A stretch of DNA of 31,531 bases from an uncultured Anaerolineales bacterium (lineage in GTDB: Bacteria > Chloroflexota > Anaerolineae > Anaerolineales > UBA6663): contig CALFZO010000193.1 of the NCBI GenBank assembly GCA_937952305.1, positions 1-31,531 on the forward strand. Reading direction: 5' to 3'. A model generated the notes under the pieces. The model did not search any database. It was not told the origin of the DNA and was given only the letters and a program-made list of their open reading frames with translations. Of the stretch, positions 15,674-23,083 are shown piece after piece (the stretch's first letter is position 1; each line of letters opens with the position of its first letter). The position numbers and the translations under genes are program-made.

Positions 15674-17680
15674 ATGGTGGACTTCGGACGCGAGGTGTGC
15701 GGCGACCTGGAGGCGGCGACCCAGCGTGAGTGGCTGGTGACCAACGGCCTGGGCGGCTATGCCTCCGGCACTCTCGCGGGGACGCTGACGCGCCGCTATC
15801 ACGGCCTGCTGATCGCGGCCCTGCGGCCGCCGGTGAGCCGCGTCCTGGCCGCGACCAAGTTCGACGAGGTCGCCGTCTACGCCGGCCGCGCCTATGCGCT
15901 GGCCTGCGACCGCTGGGCGGACGGGCGTTCGGCGCCGTCCGGTCACATCTACCTGGAACGGTTTCAATTGGACGGCACGCTGCCGGTCTGGACCTACGCG
16001 CTGGACGACGCGCTGCTGGAAAAGCGCGTGTGGATGCAGGCCGGGCAGAACCTCACCTACGTCCTGTACACGCTGCGCCGCGCCACGCTCCCGGTGCAGT
16101 TGACGCTCCAGGCCTGGGTCAACGACCGCGACCACCACGGCAACACGCCGCCTGGCCGCGCGCCGCTGGTCGTCGAGGCCCGGCCGGGCGGGCTGCGCGT
16201 GCGCCTGCCGGAGAGCAGGGCCGCGCTGGACCTGCTCAGCGACCGGGCCGCGCCGACGCCGCACGCCGCCTGGCGCAAGAACTACTTCCTGAGTGTGGAG
16301 GCCGGCCGCGGCGAAGACCCCATCGACGCCAACTTCTGCGCCGGCGAGTTTGCGGTGACGCTGGCGCCCGGCGAAGCCGTGACCTTCGCGCTGGCGGCCA
16401 GCGCCGACGGCGCCGCGGCGCCCGCGCCCAGCCTGGACGGCGCGGCGCTGCTGGCCGCGCGCCGCCGCTACGAGCAGGACCTGATCACGCACAGCGGGCT
16501 GGACCACGCGGACGCCGCGGCGGACCCGGCCGAGCGCGCCGCCGTGCGCCAGCTGGTGTTGGCGGCCGACCAGTTCATCGTGCGGCGCGGTTTCGGCGCG
16601 GAGGCCGGCCGCTCCGTGATCGCCGGCTACCCGTGGTTCACGGATTTGGGCCGCGACACGATGATCAGCCTGCCCGGCCTGACCCTGGCCACGCGCCGCT
16701 TCGACGTCGCCGCCCAGATCTTGCGCACCTTCGCGCGCTACGTCGACCAGGGGATGCTGCCCAACCATTTCCCCGACGCCGCTGAGGCGCCCGCCTACAA
16801 CACCGTGGACGCCACGCTGTGGTACTTCGAAGCGCTGCGCGCCTACCAGGCCGCCAGCGGCGACGACGCGCTCGTGCGCGAGCTGTTCCCGGTCCTGCAA
16901 GACATTGTGGCCTGGCACGCGCGCGGCACCCGCTATGGCATCGGCCTGGACGAGGCCGACGGCCTCTTGCGCGCCGGCGCGCCCGGCGTGCAGCTGACGT
17001 GGATGGACGTGAAGATCGATGAGTGGGTGGTGACGCCGCGCACCGGCAAGGCCGTGGAAATCAACGCGCTCTGGCACAACGCCCTGCGGGTGATGGCCGG
17101 CTGGGCGCGGCAACTGGGGGCGCCGGCCGAGCCCTACACAGACCTGGCCGAGCGCGCGCACACCGGCTTCGCCCGCTTTTGGAACCCGGCCGCCGGCTGC
17201 TGCTACGACGTCCTGGATACACCGGACGGCGGCCCCGACCCCACCCTGCGCCCGAACCAACTGCTGGCCGTGGCCCTGCCCCACAGCCCATTAACGCCGG
17301 CCCAGCAGCGCGCGGTGGTGACAGTCTGCGCGCGCCGCCTGCTCACCTCGCACGGCCTGCGCACGCTCCCGGACGACGACCCGCGCTACCACGGCCGCTA
17401 CAACGGCGACCGGCGCACGCGCGACACCGCCTATCACCAGGGCACCGTCTGGGCCTGGCTGATCGGCCCGTTCGTCAGCGCGCATCTGCGGGTGTATGGG
17501 GACCAGAGCCAGGCCCGCGCCTTCTTGCGCCCGCTCTTGCAGCACCTGGCCGCCGCCGGCCTCGGCACGCTCAGCGAAGTCTTCGACGGCGACCCGCCGC
17601 ACGCGCCGGGCGCGTGTCTGGCCCAGGCCTGGAGCGTGGCCGAGGTCCTGCGCGCCTGGCGCGCTGCCACCGCGCCCTGA
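15674..17680 (+). CDS. Amylo-alpha-1,6-glucosidase / glycogen debranching enzyme (GDE family)
   Basis: A protein of 668 residues with the two-part layout of bacterial glycogen debranching enzymes of the GH133 type. An N-terminal beta domain opens with REWLVTNGLGGYASGTLAGTLTRRYHGLLIAAL, the GDE N-terminal signature. A C-terminal (alpha/alpha)6 domain contains FIVRRG...SVIAGYPWFTDLGRDTMISLPGLTL, WYFEALRAY, TWMDVKIDEWVVTPRTGKAVEINALWHNALRVM and YHQGTVWAWLIGPF. The reaction is hydrolysis of alpha-1,6 branch points of glycogen or limit dextrin. AGGAGG at 15661-15666, 7 bases before ATG 15674, decides the start over an in-frame ATG at 15653. No other glycogen gene is nearby. The gene is divergent from the ABC export genes. 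Confidence 0.93.
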   Translation: MVDFGREVCGDLEAATQREWLVTNGLGGYASGTLAGTLTRRYHGLLIAALRPPVSRVLAATKFDEVAVYAGRAYALACDRWADGRSAPSGHIYLERFQLDGTLPVWTYALDDALLEKRVWMQAGQNLTYVLYTLRRATLPVQLTLQAWVNDRDHHGNTPPGRAPLVVEARPGGLRVRLPESRAALDLLSDRAAPTPHAAWRKNYFLSVEAGRGEDPIDANFCAGEFAVTLAPGEAVTFALAASADGAAAPAPSLDGAALLAARRRYEQDLITHSGLDHADAAADPAERAAVRQLVLAADQFIVRRGFGAEAGRSVIAGYPWFTDLGRDTMISLPGLTLATRRFDVAAQILRTFARYVDQGMLPNHFPDAAEAPAYNTVDATLWYFEALRAYQAASGDDALVRELFPVLQDIVAWHARGTRYGIGLDEADGLLRAGAPGVQLTWMDVKIDEWVVTPRTGKAVEINALWHNALRVMAGWARQLGAPAEPYTDLAERAHTGFARFWNPAAGCCYDVLDTPDGGPDPTLRPNQLLAVALPHSPLTPAQQRAVVTVCARRLLTSHGLRTLPDDDPRYHGRYNGDRRTRDTAYHQGTVWAWLIGPFVSAHLRVYGDQSQARAFLRPLLQHLAAAGLGTLSEVFDGDPPHAPGACLAQAWSVAEVLRAWRAATAP

Positions 17681-18051
17681 CACGCCGGCCGCGCAGCGGC
17701 GGCCTGTGACCGGGTCCCAGATCCCCCACGTTCAGGTCCTTCATCCCCTGCGCCACCCCAACACGAACCGGCGCCCGTCCTCAACCCGGCCTGGGTGTGC
17801 TCGCGCAGCGCCGCCGCCGCGCCGGCCACGCGCACCGGACGGGCCTGGGCGAGGCGGATTGCGGCCCACCAGACACCATTACCCGGTGGTTGGTTCAAAA
17901 GTTCAACCCCGCCGGCGGCATTTTCAGGTGAGCATCCGATGAATCCAGACCCGGCCCGGTGAACCGCGGCCGATCCAGCGGACTATATACAGCAGATCAC
18001 GCCGCCGCACTGAAGGTTTGGGCCGCCAACCGTATCTAATGAGTATCCACA
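17681..18051. other. 371-bp intergenic region before the ECF sigma gene
   Basis: There is no convincing intact gene here. A small GC hairpin (17687-17692 with 17699-17704) follows the debranching-enzyme stop but lacks a T-tract. Minus-strand frame 17760-17898 encodes a stretch (RLAQARPVRVAGAAAALREHTQAGL) that resembles the tetratricopeptide-like tail of LuxR/AfsR-type regulators, perhaps a decayed remnant. TATATA at 17984-17989 is a possible -10 for the sigma gene, with no standard -35. Confidence 0.4.
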
Positions 18052-18630
18052 GTGAACGACGTATGGCCGTTGGTTCAAGCAGACAGCGCCTCAAACGCGA
18101 CCGCCGCCCTGGCGGCCGAGGCGTTTGTGCACGCTCATCAGCCGACGGTCTACCGCTTCGCACTGTCGATCCTGGGTGACCCGGCCGACGCCGAAGACGC
18201 GGCCCAGGACGCGCTCGTGGCCGCGCTGCTGAACCTTGACAAATACCGCGGCGAGGCCGCGTTCACAACCTGGCTGTACGCCATCACGCTGAACGTCTGC
18301 CGGAAGCATCTCAACCGGCAGCGCCGCGGCGAGCGGCTGCTGGCGCTCCTGCAGGGGATCTTCCACCTGCGCGGTGAACCGCCCGCCGGCCGGCCTGAAG
18401 AAGTGACGCTGCGGACGGAGGTCAACACCGACCTCGCGCGCGCCCTGCGGTCCCTGGATGAGAAGCACTTGATGCCGGTCGTGCTCCGTTACTATCATGA
18501 CCTGCCCGTCGCCGAGATCGCGCGTCTGCTGGGTCTCAGCGAAGGCACGGTGCATTCCCGGCTTTTCACGGCGCGTGAGCGCCTGCGCCTGGCATTGCAA
18601 GTGCCGGCCGAGCCCGCCGCCGAGGCCTGA
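18052..18630 (+). CDS. ECF-type RNA polymerase sigma factor
   Basis: A 192-residue sigma-70 family protein of the extracytoplasmic-function group, with only regions 2 and 4. Region 2 is at about residues 22-90 (FVHAHQPTVYRFALSILGDPADAEDAAQDALVAALLNLDKYRGEAAFTTWLYAITLNVCRKHLNR). The linker is at about 90-125. Region 4 (about 126-182) contains the helix-turn-helix LPVAEIARLLGLSEGTVHSRLFTARERL. The start is GTG at 18052. No ribosome-binding site is evident and no in-frame ATG lies nearby. The anti-sigma gene begins 2 bases after the stop, so the two are co-translated. This is the usual arrangement in which the anti-sigma factor holds the sigma factor until an envelope or redox signal. The target genes cannot be deduced. 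Confidence 0.93.
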   Translation: MNDVWPLVQADSASNATAALAAEAFVHAHQPTVYRFALSILGDPADAEDAAQDALVAALLNLDKYRGEAAFTTWLYAITLNVCRKHLNRQRRGERLLALLQGIFHLRGEPPAGRPEEVTLRTEVNTDLARALRSLDEKHLMPVVLRYYHDLPVAEIARLLGLSEGTVHSRLFTARERLRLALQVPAEPAAEA

Positions 18631-18632
18631 CC

Positions 18633-19193
18633 ATGTCTGAGTTCACTCATCACGACGCACACCGCTTGATCCAAACCGCCCTGGACGAAGACTTGCCGCC
18701 TCGGGACCAAGCCGACCTGACCGCCCATCTCGGGCACTGCCCGGACTGCCGGCTCTACGCCGATGAACTGCGCCACCTGCAGGTCACGCTGCGCCAGGTC
18801 GCTGAACGCCACCGCCACCAGGCGCGGCTGGTGCCGGATCTCTCGGACCGGGTGCGGCGCAAGCTGAACGACGGCCAGGCGCGGCAATGGTGGCGGAGCC
18901 TGGGCAGCGGGCTGGCCCAGACCGGTTCGCTGATGGTGCTGGCGCTCTTGGTGCTGCGGATGGGGCACCTCTCGCCCCCGGCGTCCGTCCAGCCCGCGGC
19001 CGAGTTGGCGGCCCCGGCCGCCCCCGTGGCCGTCAGCCTGCCGGCGACGAACTATCGGAGTCATTGGCTCTTGGAGGCCGACTTGCCGGAGACGGCCAGC
19101 GCGCTGGTTGTCATGCCGCTTGATCGCGGCCCGGCTTACGGCCCTGACATCGTGGTTCCGGACGTAGGCCTGCGGCCGGCTGTGCCGCGGTAG
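18633..19193 (+). CDS. Zinc-finger anti-sigma factor, membrane anchored
   Basis: A 186-residue protein with an N-terminal ZAS-type zinc-binding anti-sigma domain. The motif is H32-x3-C36-x2-C39 (HLGHCPDC), followed by the helix LYADELRHLQVTLRQVAE. A basic cytoplasmic linker leads to one membrane segment (about residues 90-113, QTGSLMVLALLVLRMGHL) and an extracytoplasmic tail of about 70 residues rich in A, P and D. It should bind the ECF sigma factor encoded immediately upstream and release it on an external signal. The tail has no recognisable sensor domain. A cluster of hairpins ends the transcript. Confidence 0.88.
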   Translation: MSEFTHHDAHRLIQTALDEDLPPRDQADLTAHLGHCPDCRLYADELRHLQVTLRQVAERHRHQARLVPDLSDRVRRKLNDGQARQWWRSLGSGLAQTGSLMVLALLVLRMGHLSPPASVQPAAELAAPAAPVAVSLPATNYRSHWLLEADLPETASALVVMPLDRGPAYGPDIVVPDVGLRPAVPR

Positions 19194-19248
19194 CGCCGCC
19201 GCGGGTGGCGCATCGCCTTCAGTCGACGCCAGCGGGCGCCGGTTGACG

Positions 19249-19352
19249 GCGGGTCACCACCCGCTCTCCCTCCTCAGCCGGGTGGAATTCGGGTCGTATT
19301 CCACCCCGCTAAAATCAACCACCGCCCACGGAGTCTCCGTGGGCGGTGTCTT
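19249..19352. terminator. Cluster of three hairpins between convergent genes
   Basis: Hairpin 1: GCGGGT 19249-19254 with ACCCGC 19259-19264. Hairpin 2: GGGTGGAAT 19280-19288 with ATTCCACCC 19298-19306. Hairpin 3: a perfect 12-bp stem, 19321-19332 with 19336-19347, followed by GTCTTTGG on the plus strand and by TTGATTTTAG on the minus strand. The third is a good bidirectional terminator for the anti-sigma gene and the convergent epimerase gene. Confidence 0.75.
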
Positions 19353-19432
19353 TGGCTGGGGACGCCCGCAGGCCGAGCCCGGCGGCGGGGTCACCGTCAC
19401 CGCGATGGCCTCCCGTCCGGATGGGTTGCCTC

Positions 19433-20401
19433 TTAGGCGGCGCCGAAGTATGGCGACCGGCCCAGCAGCCAGCGGCGGATGAAGGGCCGGAAGAGCCGGA
19501 TCAGCCAGCGCCGCCAGCCGAGCGCGGCGCGCAGGTCGCGCAGGTAATCGTCCAGCGTGTGGCGCTGGTAACGCAGCAAGCGCTCACTCTCGGCCGTATC
19601 CAGCCAGTCCGTGCTGTACGGTGTCAGGGCGAAGGCTTCGGCCGGCAGCATCCCCACCCCCACGGCTTTCAGCACCCGGCGCACCATATCGCCATAGTAG
19701 AACTGACAGCGCGGCCCGCCGCCGATGAGCAGCACCCGGCCCCAAACCGCCTCGTTGTCGGCGGCGTTGGCCACAGCCAGCGCCACGTCCTTCACGTGCG
19801 CGAACTCGATGCGGTTGGCGAGCGGCACCGTGAACATGCCCGGATCCAGGATCGGGCGCACCGGCAGCGTGGCCGGGAGGCGCAGGATGGCCCACCGCAG
19901 GCCGGCGGCGCGCACCAGTTCCTCGCACTCCACTTTGTGATGGGCGTAGTGCTCCACCGGCCGGACCGGGTCGGCGGCGGTGCGCGGCGGCGCCTGGTCC
20001 TGCGTCCGCCCAAAGACGTGCAGCGACGACGCGAACACCAGGCGCGGCGGCTCGGCCGCGGCGCGCGCGGCCTCCAGCACGGCCCGCGTCCCATCCACGT
20101 TCACGGCCCGCGCCCAATTCGGCTGCGTCTCGCTGTCCACGCCCGTGATGGAGATATGCGGAATGATGAAGGCCAGGTGGATGATGACGTCCTGACCCGT
20201 GACAGCGGCCGCCACCGCCGCCGGGTCGCGCAGATCGCCCCAGTGGAGCTCCAGGCCCGGCCGCGCGTTGTGCCGCGCAGCCGCCTGCAGATTGGCCGGG
20301 GTGGGCACGTCGAAGCAGCGCACCGTGTGGCCGCGTTCGAGCAGAGTGCGCAGGACCTGCGATCCGATATTGCCAAAAGCGCCGGTCAGTAAGATCTTCA
20401 T
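19433..20401 (-). CDS. NAD-dependent epimerase/dehydratase (extended SDR)
   Basis: A 322-residue extended short-chain dehydrogenase. The nucleotide-binding motif is GAFGNIG at 7-13 (MKILLTGAFGNIGSQ). D56 in HWGDLRDP is in the adenine-contact position. The active-site residues are S125/S126 (LVFASSLHVFG) and Y152-x3-K156 (HYAHHKVECEEL). The C-terminal part carries a substrate-binding extension. The substrate is not predictable. Nucleoside-sugar or steroid-like substrates are both seen in this family. The start at 20401 is set by GGGAGG 7 bases upstream and by the family N-terminus. It overlaps the stop of the TetR gene by 4 bases (ATGA), so the enzyme is translated together with its probable repressor. 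Confidence 0.9.
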   Translation of the reverse strand: MKILLTGAFGNIGSQVLRTLLERGHTVRCFDVPTPANLQAAARHNARPGLELHWGDLRDPAAVAAAVTGQDVIIHLAFIIPHISITGVDSETQPNWARAVNVDGTRAVLEAARAAAEPPRLVFASSLHVFGRTQDQAPPRTAADPVRPVEHYAHHKVECEELVRAAGLRWAILRLPATLPVRPILDPGMFTVPLANRIEFAHVKDVALAVANAADNEAVWGRVLLIGGGPRCQFYYGDMVRRVLKAVGVGMLPAEAFALTPYSTDWLDTAESERLLRYQRHTLDDYLRDLRAALGWRRWLIRLFRPFIRRWLLGRSPYFGAA

Positions 20402-20997
20402 CGTTTTCCTCCCAGGCCGGCCAGGATCACGTCTAGTCCGGCCTGAGCGGCTTGGCCCCAATCCACGCCGCCCGGGTCCAGCCGGCTCTGCAGCAACACC
20501 CCCATGGCCAGCGAGACGATGGCGTGCGCCGCGGCCTGCGGGTCGCCGGCGCCCAGGCTGCCCTCCGCCTGGCCCGCCCGGATCAGGGCCGCTATCTCGT
20601 CGCGGTAGCGGTGATAGGGCGCCAGCGCCGCCTGGCGCACCTGCGGGTCCCGCGCCGCTTGGCTCCAGAATTCCAGGATCAGCGCAATTTGGCCGTCGTC
20701 GTCACGGAAGAACGGCGCGGCGCCGGCCGCCATCGCGCGCAGACCGTCCGGCACGGAGGCCGCTCCGGCTCGGGCCGCCGCCAGTTGGGCATCCAGATCC
20801 GCCAGCCAACGGTCGAGCAATGCCAGAAAGACCGCCTGCTTGGTCGGGAAGTGATGGTAGAAGGCGCCTTTGCTCAGACCGGCGTGCCGGCAGATCTCGG
20901 CCGTCCCGGTCGCCGTATAGCCGTGCTCGGCGAAACAGGCCCGGGCCGCCAGAACAATCCGTTCACGTGTCTCCTCGGCCCTCACTTGAACAGGCAC
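20398..20997 (-). CDS. TetR/AcrR family transcriptional regulator
   Basis: A protein of about 199 residues. The N-terminal TetR DNA-binding domain reads RAEETRERIVLAARACFAEHGYTATGTAEICRHAGLSKGAFYHHFPTKQAVFLALLDRW, with the HTH over TGTAEICRHAGLSKGAFYHHF. The ligand-binding half includes LILEFWSQAARDPQVR and AIVSLAMGVLLQSRLDPGGVDW. The longest frame starts at 21033, but that ATG lies inside a 32-bp palindromic operator. GGAGG next to the GTG at 20997 indicates the true start. It should bind the upstream palindrome, repress itself and the coupled epimerase gene, and possibly affect the divergent MarR-led cassette. The inducer is unknown. Confidence 0.9.
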   Translation of the reverse strand: MPVQVRAEETRERIVLAARACFAEHGYTATGTAEICRHAGLSKGAFYHHFPTKQAVFLALLDRWLADLDAQLAAARAGAASVPDGLRAMAAGAAPFFRDDDGQIALILEFWSQAARDPQVRQAALAPYHRYRDEIAALIRAGQAEGSLGAGDPQAAAHAIVSLAMGVLLQSRLDPGGVDWGQAAQAGLDVILAGLGGKR

Positions 20998-21005
20998 CCT
21001 GCCTC

Positions 21006-21037
21006 CAAAATGATACCGACCGGTCGGTATCATTTTG
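21006..21037. promoter_or_regulatory. TetR-type operator, 32-bp perfect palindrome
   Basis: Half-site CAAAATGATACCGACC is followed directly by its exact reverse complement. The core TACCGACCGGTCGGTA is the style of site used by TetR-family repressors. It lies 8 bp upstream of the TetR GTG start, in the spacer shared with the divergent MarR gene. Confidence 0.88.
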
Positions 21038-21091
21038 AGCTGGCGTTCGCCTATCGAGGATGAGAATCCGATGAGAAGGTCGTACAGGGAG

Positions 21092-21120
21092 TTGATCGAA
21101 GGTAAATCAGGTGATAAATT
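21092..21120 (+). promoter_or_regulatory. Promoter of the MarR-led cassette
   Basis: TTGATC (21092-21097), 17-nt spacer, TAAATT (21115-21120), in a locally AT-rich stretch. The expected start is about 21127, some 28 bases before the ATG. Confidence 0.5.
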
Positions 21121-21140
21121 ACACGTCGTTTAACTTTTCA

Positions 21141-21170
21141 CTTTGGTTTATTTTATGTATCAGACCAAAG
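21141..21170. promoter_or_regulatory. Inverted repeat over the MarR start codon
   Basis: CTTTGGT (21141-21147) and ACCAAAG (21164-21170) with a 16-nt spacer containing the ATG at 21155. It could be an autoregulatory operator or an mRNA hairpin hiding the start. Confidence 0.4.
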
Positions 21171-21607
21171 ATCTCAAGATCGTGTTGCAGGAGTGGGCCG
21201 ACGCCTTCATGGCCCGGTCCATGCGCGAGTGGATGCGCTACGTGCGGGGCACGGGCTTGTCCATGCCGCAGTTCTCGACCCTGATGCGGCTTTACTATCA
21301 CGGCGGCTGCGGCCTCTCCGATATCACCGCTGACCTGGAAGTGACGGCGGCCGCCGCCAGCCAGATGGTGGACCGGATGGTGCGCGACGGCTATCTGGCG
21401 CGCACGGAAGATCCCAACGACCGGCGCGCCAGGCAAATCACGCTGACCGAGCGTGGCCGCCAGTTGGTGATGGAGGGCATCGCCGTCCGCAACCGCTGGA
21501 CGGAAAGGCTCGCGGAGCGCCTGGCCGCCGCCGAGCACACCGCTATCGGCCAGGTCCTGCACACGCTCACCCAGGCTACCCGTCAACTCGATGACTCCAA
21601 GGACTAA
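21155..21607 (+). CDS. MarR family transcriptional regulator
   Basis: A 150-residue winged-helix protein. The DNA-binding core is MPQFSTLMRLYYHGGCGLSDITADLEVTAAAASQMVDRMVRDGYLARTEDPNDRRARQITLTERG, with the recognition helix AAAASQMVDRMVRDG and the wing DPNDRRARQITL that is diagnostic of the family. Flanking helices form the dimer interface. MarR proteins usually repress efflux or detoxification genes and are released by small aromatic ligands. This fits the downstream genes: F420-type reductase, SDR and an ABC exporter. The ATG at 21155 is preferred over an in-frame TTG at 21143. No clear ribosome-binding site is seen, and an inverted repeat overlaps the start. Confidence 0.92.
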   Translation: MYQTKDLKIVLQEWADAFMARSMREWMRYVRGTGLSMPQFSTLMRLYYHGGCGLSDITADLEVTAAAASQMVDRMVRDGYLARTEDPNDRRARQITLTERGRQLVMEGIAVRNRWTERLAERLAAAEHTAIGQVLHTLTQATRQLDDSKD

Positions 21608-21608
21608 C

Positions 21609-22109
21609 ATGACCACTTCCACCACATCACCCACCCAACGCCGCCGCCTGCCGGCCTTTGCCCGCGCCATGATGCGCTTCCAGGCCTTCTTGCTGCGCCG
21701 AAACTGGCTGGGCGCCCTGGGCGAGGAGGTCATGGTGATCACGGTCACCGGCCGCAAGACCGGCCGGCGCTATTCGACGCCCATCGGCTATCTGCCCGAC
21801 CCGGCGGTGCTGAGCGCGGACGGCCGCGCCACCCTGGTGGCGCTCACCAGCGCGGAAGGGGAATCGCAGTGGTATCGGAACGTCCTCCAGAATCCGGAGG
21901 TCACCCTGGAAGTCAAGGGCCAGGCGCTGCGCGCGCGCGCCGTGCCCGTGAAAGACGCGGCTGAACGCCAGCGTCTCTTCGCCCTGTATCAGCGCGAGCG
22001 GCGCGCGAACTTCCCGCGCCTCTTCGGCGCCTCCGCCGACGCGCCGGCGGAGGCGTTGGAGCCGGCGCTGGCCACCCGCGTCTTTGTGCGTTTCCACCTG
22101 GGCGACTGA
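21609..22109 (+). CDS. Nitroreductase-family deazaflavin (F420)-dependent oxidoreductase (Ddn-like)
   Basis: A 166-residue protein of the DUF385/F420H2-dependent quinone reductase family, which has a split beta-barrel fold. Signature segments are VMVITVTGRKTGRRYSTPIGYLP (binding the cofactor tail), LVALTSAEGESQWYRNVLQNPEVTLEVKGQALRARAVPV, and YQRERRANFPRLFG near the C-terminus. Related enzymes reduce quinones, nitro compounds or other electrophiles with F420H2 in actinobacteria and Chloroflexota. Activity with F420 here is inferred from the family. The ATG at 21609 starts one base after the MarR stop and has AAGGA 5 bases upstream. An in-frame ATG at 21591 would overlap the MarR gene and is less likely. 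Confidence 0.85.
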   Translation: MTTSTTSPTQRRRLPAFARAMMRFQAFLLRRNWLGALGEEVMVITVTGRKTGRRYSTPIGYLPDPAVLSADGRATLVALTSAEGESQWYRNVLQNPEVTLEVKGQALRARAVPVKDAAERQRLFALYQRERRANFPRLFGASADAPAEALEPALATRVFVRFHLGD

Positions 22110-22142
22110 GCGGCGTTCAGCCCTTTTCAACGGACGACTACG

Positions 22143-23009
22143 ATGACGACATTGCCCTTGGAGGGTCAGGTGGCCGTGATCACGGGTGGAACCCGTGGTC
22201 TGGGGCTGGCCATCGCCCAAACCTATGCCCGCGCCGGGGCCGCCGTGGTGGTGGCCTCCCGCTCGCGCGCCTCGGTCGAAACGGCCGTGCGCGCGCTCAG
22301 GACCGCCGGCGCCCGCGCCACAGGCCTGGCGTGTGACGTGAGCGATGAGCAGCAAGTGCAGGCCGTGGCCGCGCACGCGCTGTCCACGTTTGGCCGCCTG
22401 ACGCTCTGGGTGAACAACGCCGGCCTGGGCGCCCCGTATGGCCCCACGGCGCACGTCCCGCCGGACGCCTTTCGCCGGGTCATCGACACCAACATCCTCG
22501 GCGTCTATCATGGCTCGCTGACCGCACTGCAGCACTTCCTGCCGCAGCGGCGCGGCAAGCTCATCAACCTGGTGGGCCGCGGCGAGACCGGCGCCGTCCC
22601 TCTGCAAAACGCCTACTCCAGCAGCAAGGTGTGGGTGCGCCAATTCACCGGCGCGCTGGCCCGCGAATACCGCACCAGCGGTGTCGGGATCTTCAGCTTC
22701 AATCCCGGCCTGGTCACCACCGAGATGCTCAGCCAGCCGCAGGCCATCCAGGGCTATGAGCAACAGATGCGGCCGCTCCAATGGGTGGTGGAGTTGTGGG
22801 GCAATCCGCCCGAAGTGGCCGCCCAGCGCGCGCTGTGGCTGGCTTCCTCCGCCACCGACGGCCGCACCGGCTTAGCCGAGAACGTCCTGGGGCCGGGCGC
22901 CATGCTGGCCGGCGTGGTGCGCGCCGGCTGGCGCCGGCTGTCCGGGCGGTCCAAGGCCCCGGTGACGCTGACGATCGAGACCGTGCCGCCGGCCCTGCCG
23001 GTGGAGTGA
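22143..23009 (+). CDS. Short-chain dehydrogenase/reductase (classical SDR)
   Basis: A 288-residue Rossmann-fold oxidoreductase. The cofactor motif is TGGTRGLG (14-21). R42 after the second strand (VVASRSRAS) suggests NADP preference. NNAG is at 91-94 and the active-site pair Y158-x3-K162 is in YSSSK. The position usually holding the catalytic serine, 13 residues before the tyrosine, reads G145 (INLVGRGET). The protein either uses a neighbouring residue or is a divergent member. The C-terminal extension (about 245-288) has hydrophobic GPGAMLAGVVRAGWRRL. It lies 33 bases after the F420-type reductase gene in the MarR-led cassette. The substrate is unknown. Confidence 0.9.
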   Translation: MTTLPLEGQVAVITGGTRGLGLAIAQTYARAGAAVVVASRSRASVETAVRALRTAGARATGLACDVSDEQQVQAVAAHALSTFGRLTLWVNNAGLGAPYGPTAHVPPDAFRRVIDTNILGVYHGSLTALQHFLPQRRGKLINLVGRGETGAVPLQNAYSSSKVWVRQFTGALAREYRTSGVGIFSFNPGLVTTEMLSQPQAIQGYEQQMRPLQWVVELWGNPPEVAAQRALWLASSATDGRTGLAENVLGPGAMLAGVVRAGWRRLSGRSKAPVTLTIETVPPALPVE

Positions 23010-23026
23010 AGCCGGCCGGGCCGCCG

Positions 23027-23041
23027 GGCCGCTCAGCGGCC
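23027..23041. other. Small hairpin before the exporter genes
   Basis: GGCCGC (23027-23032), loop TCA, GCGGCC (23036-23041), in the 74-bp gap between the SDR and first exporter genes. It has no T-tract. A ribosome-binding site AAGGAG follows. Confidence 0.3.
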
Positions 23042-23083
23042 ACCTGCCTGACGCGGCCAGCCGACGAACGCAAGGAGTTATCT

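Noticed and set aside
15518..17284. A 588-residue minus-strand frame
   Set aside because: It is antisense to the debranching enzyme, with a low-complexity R/A/G/Q/V composition.
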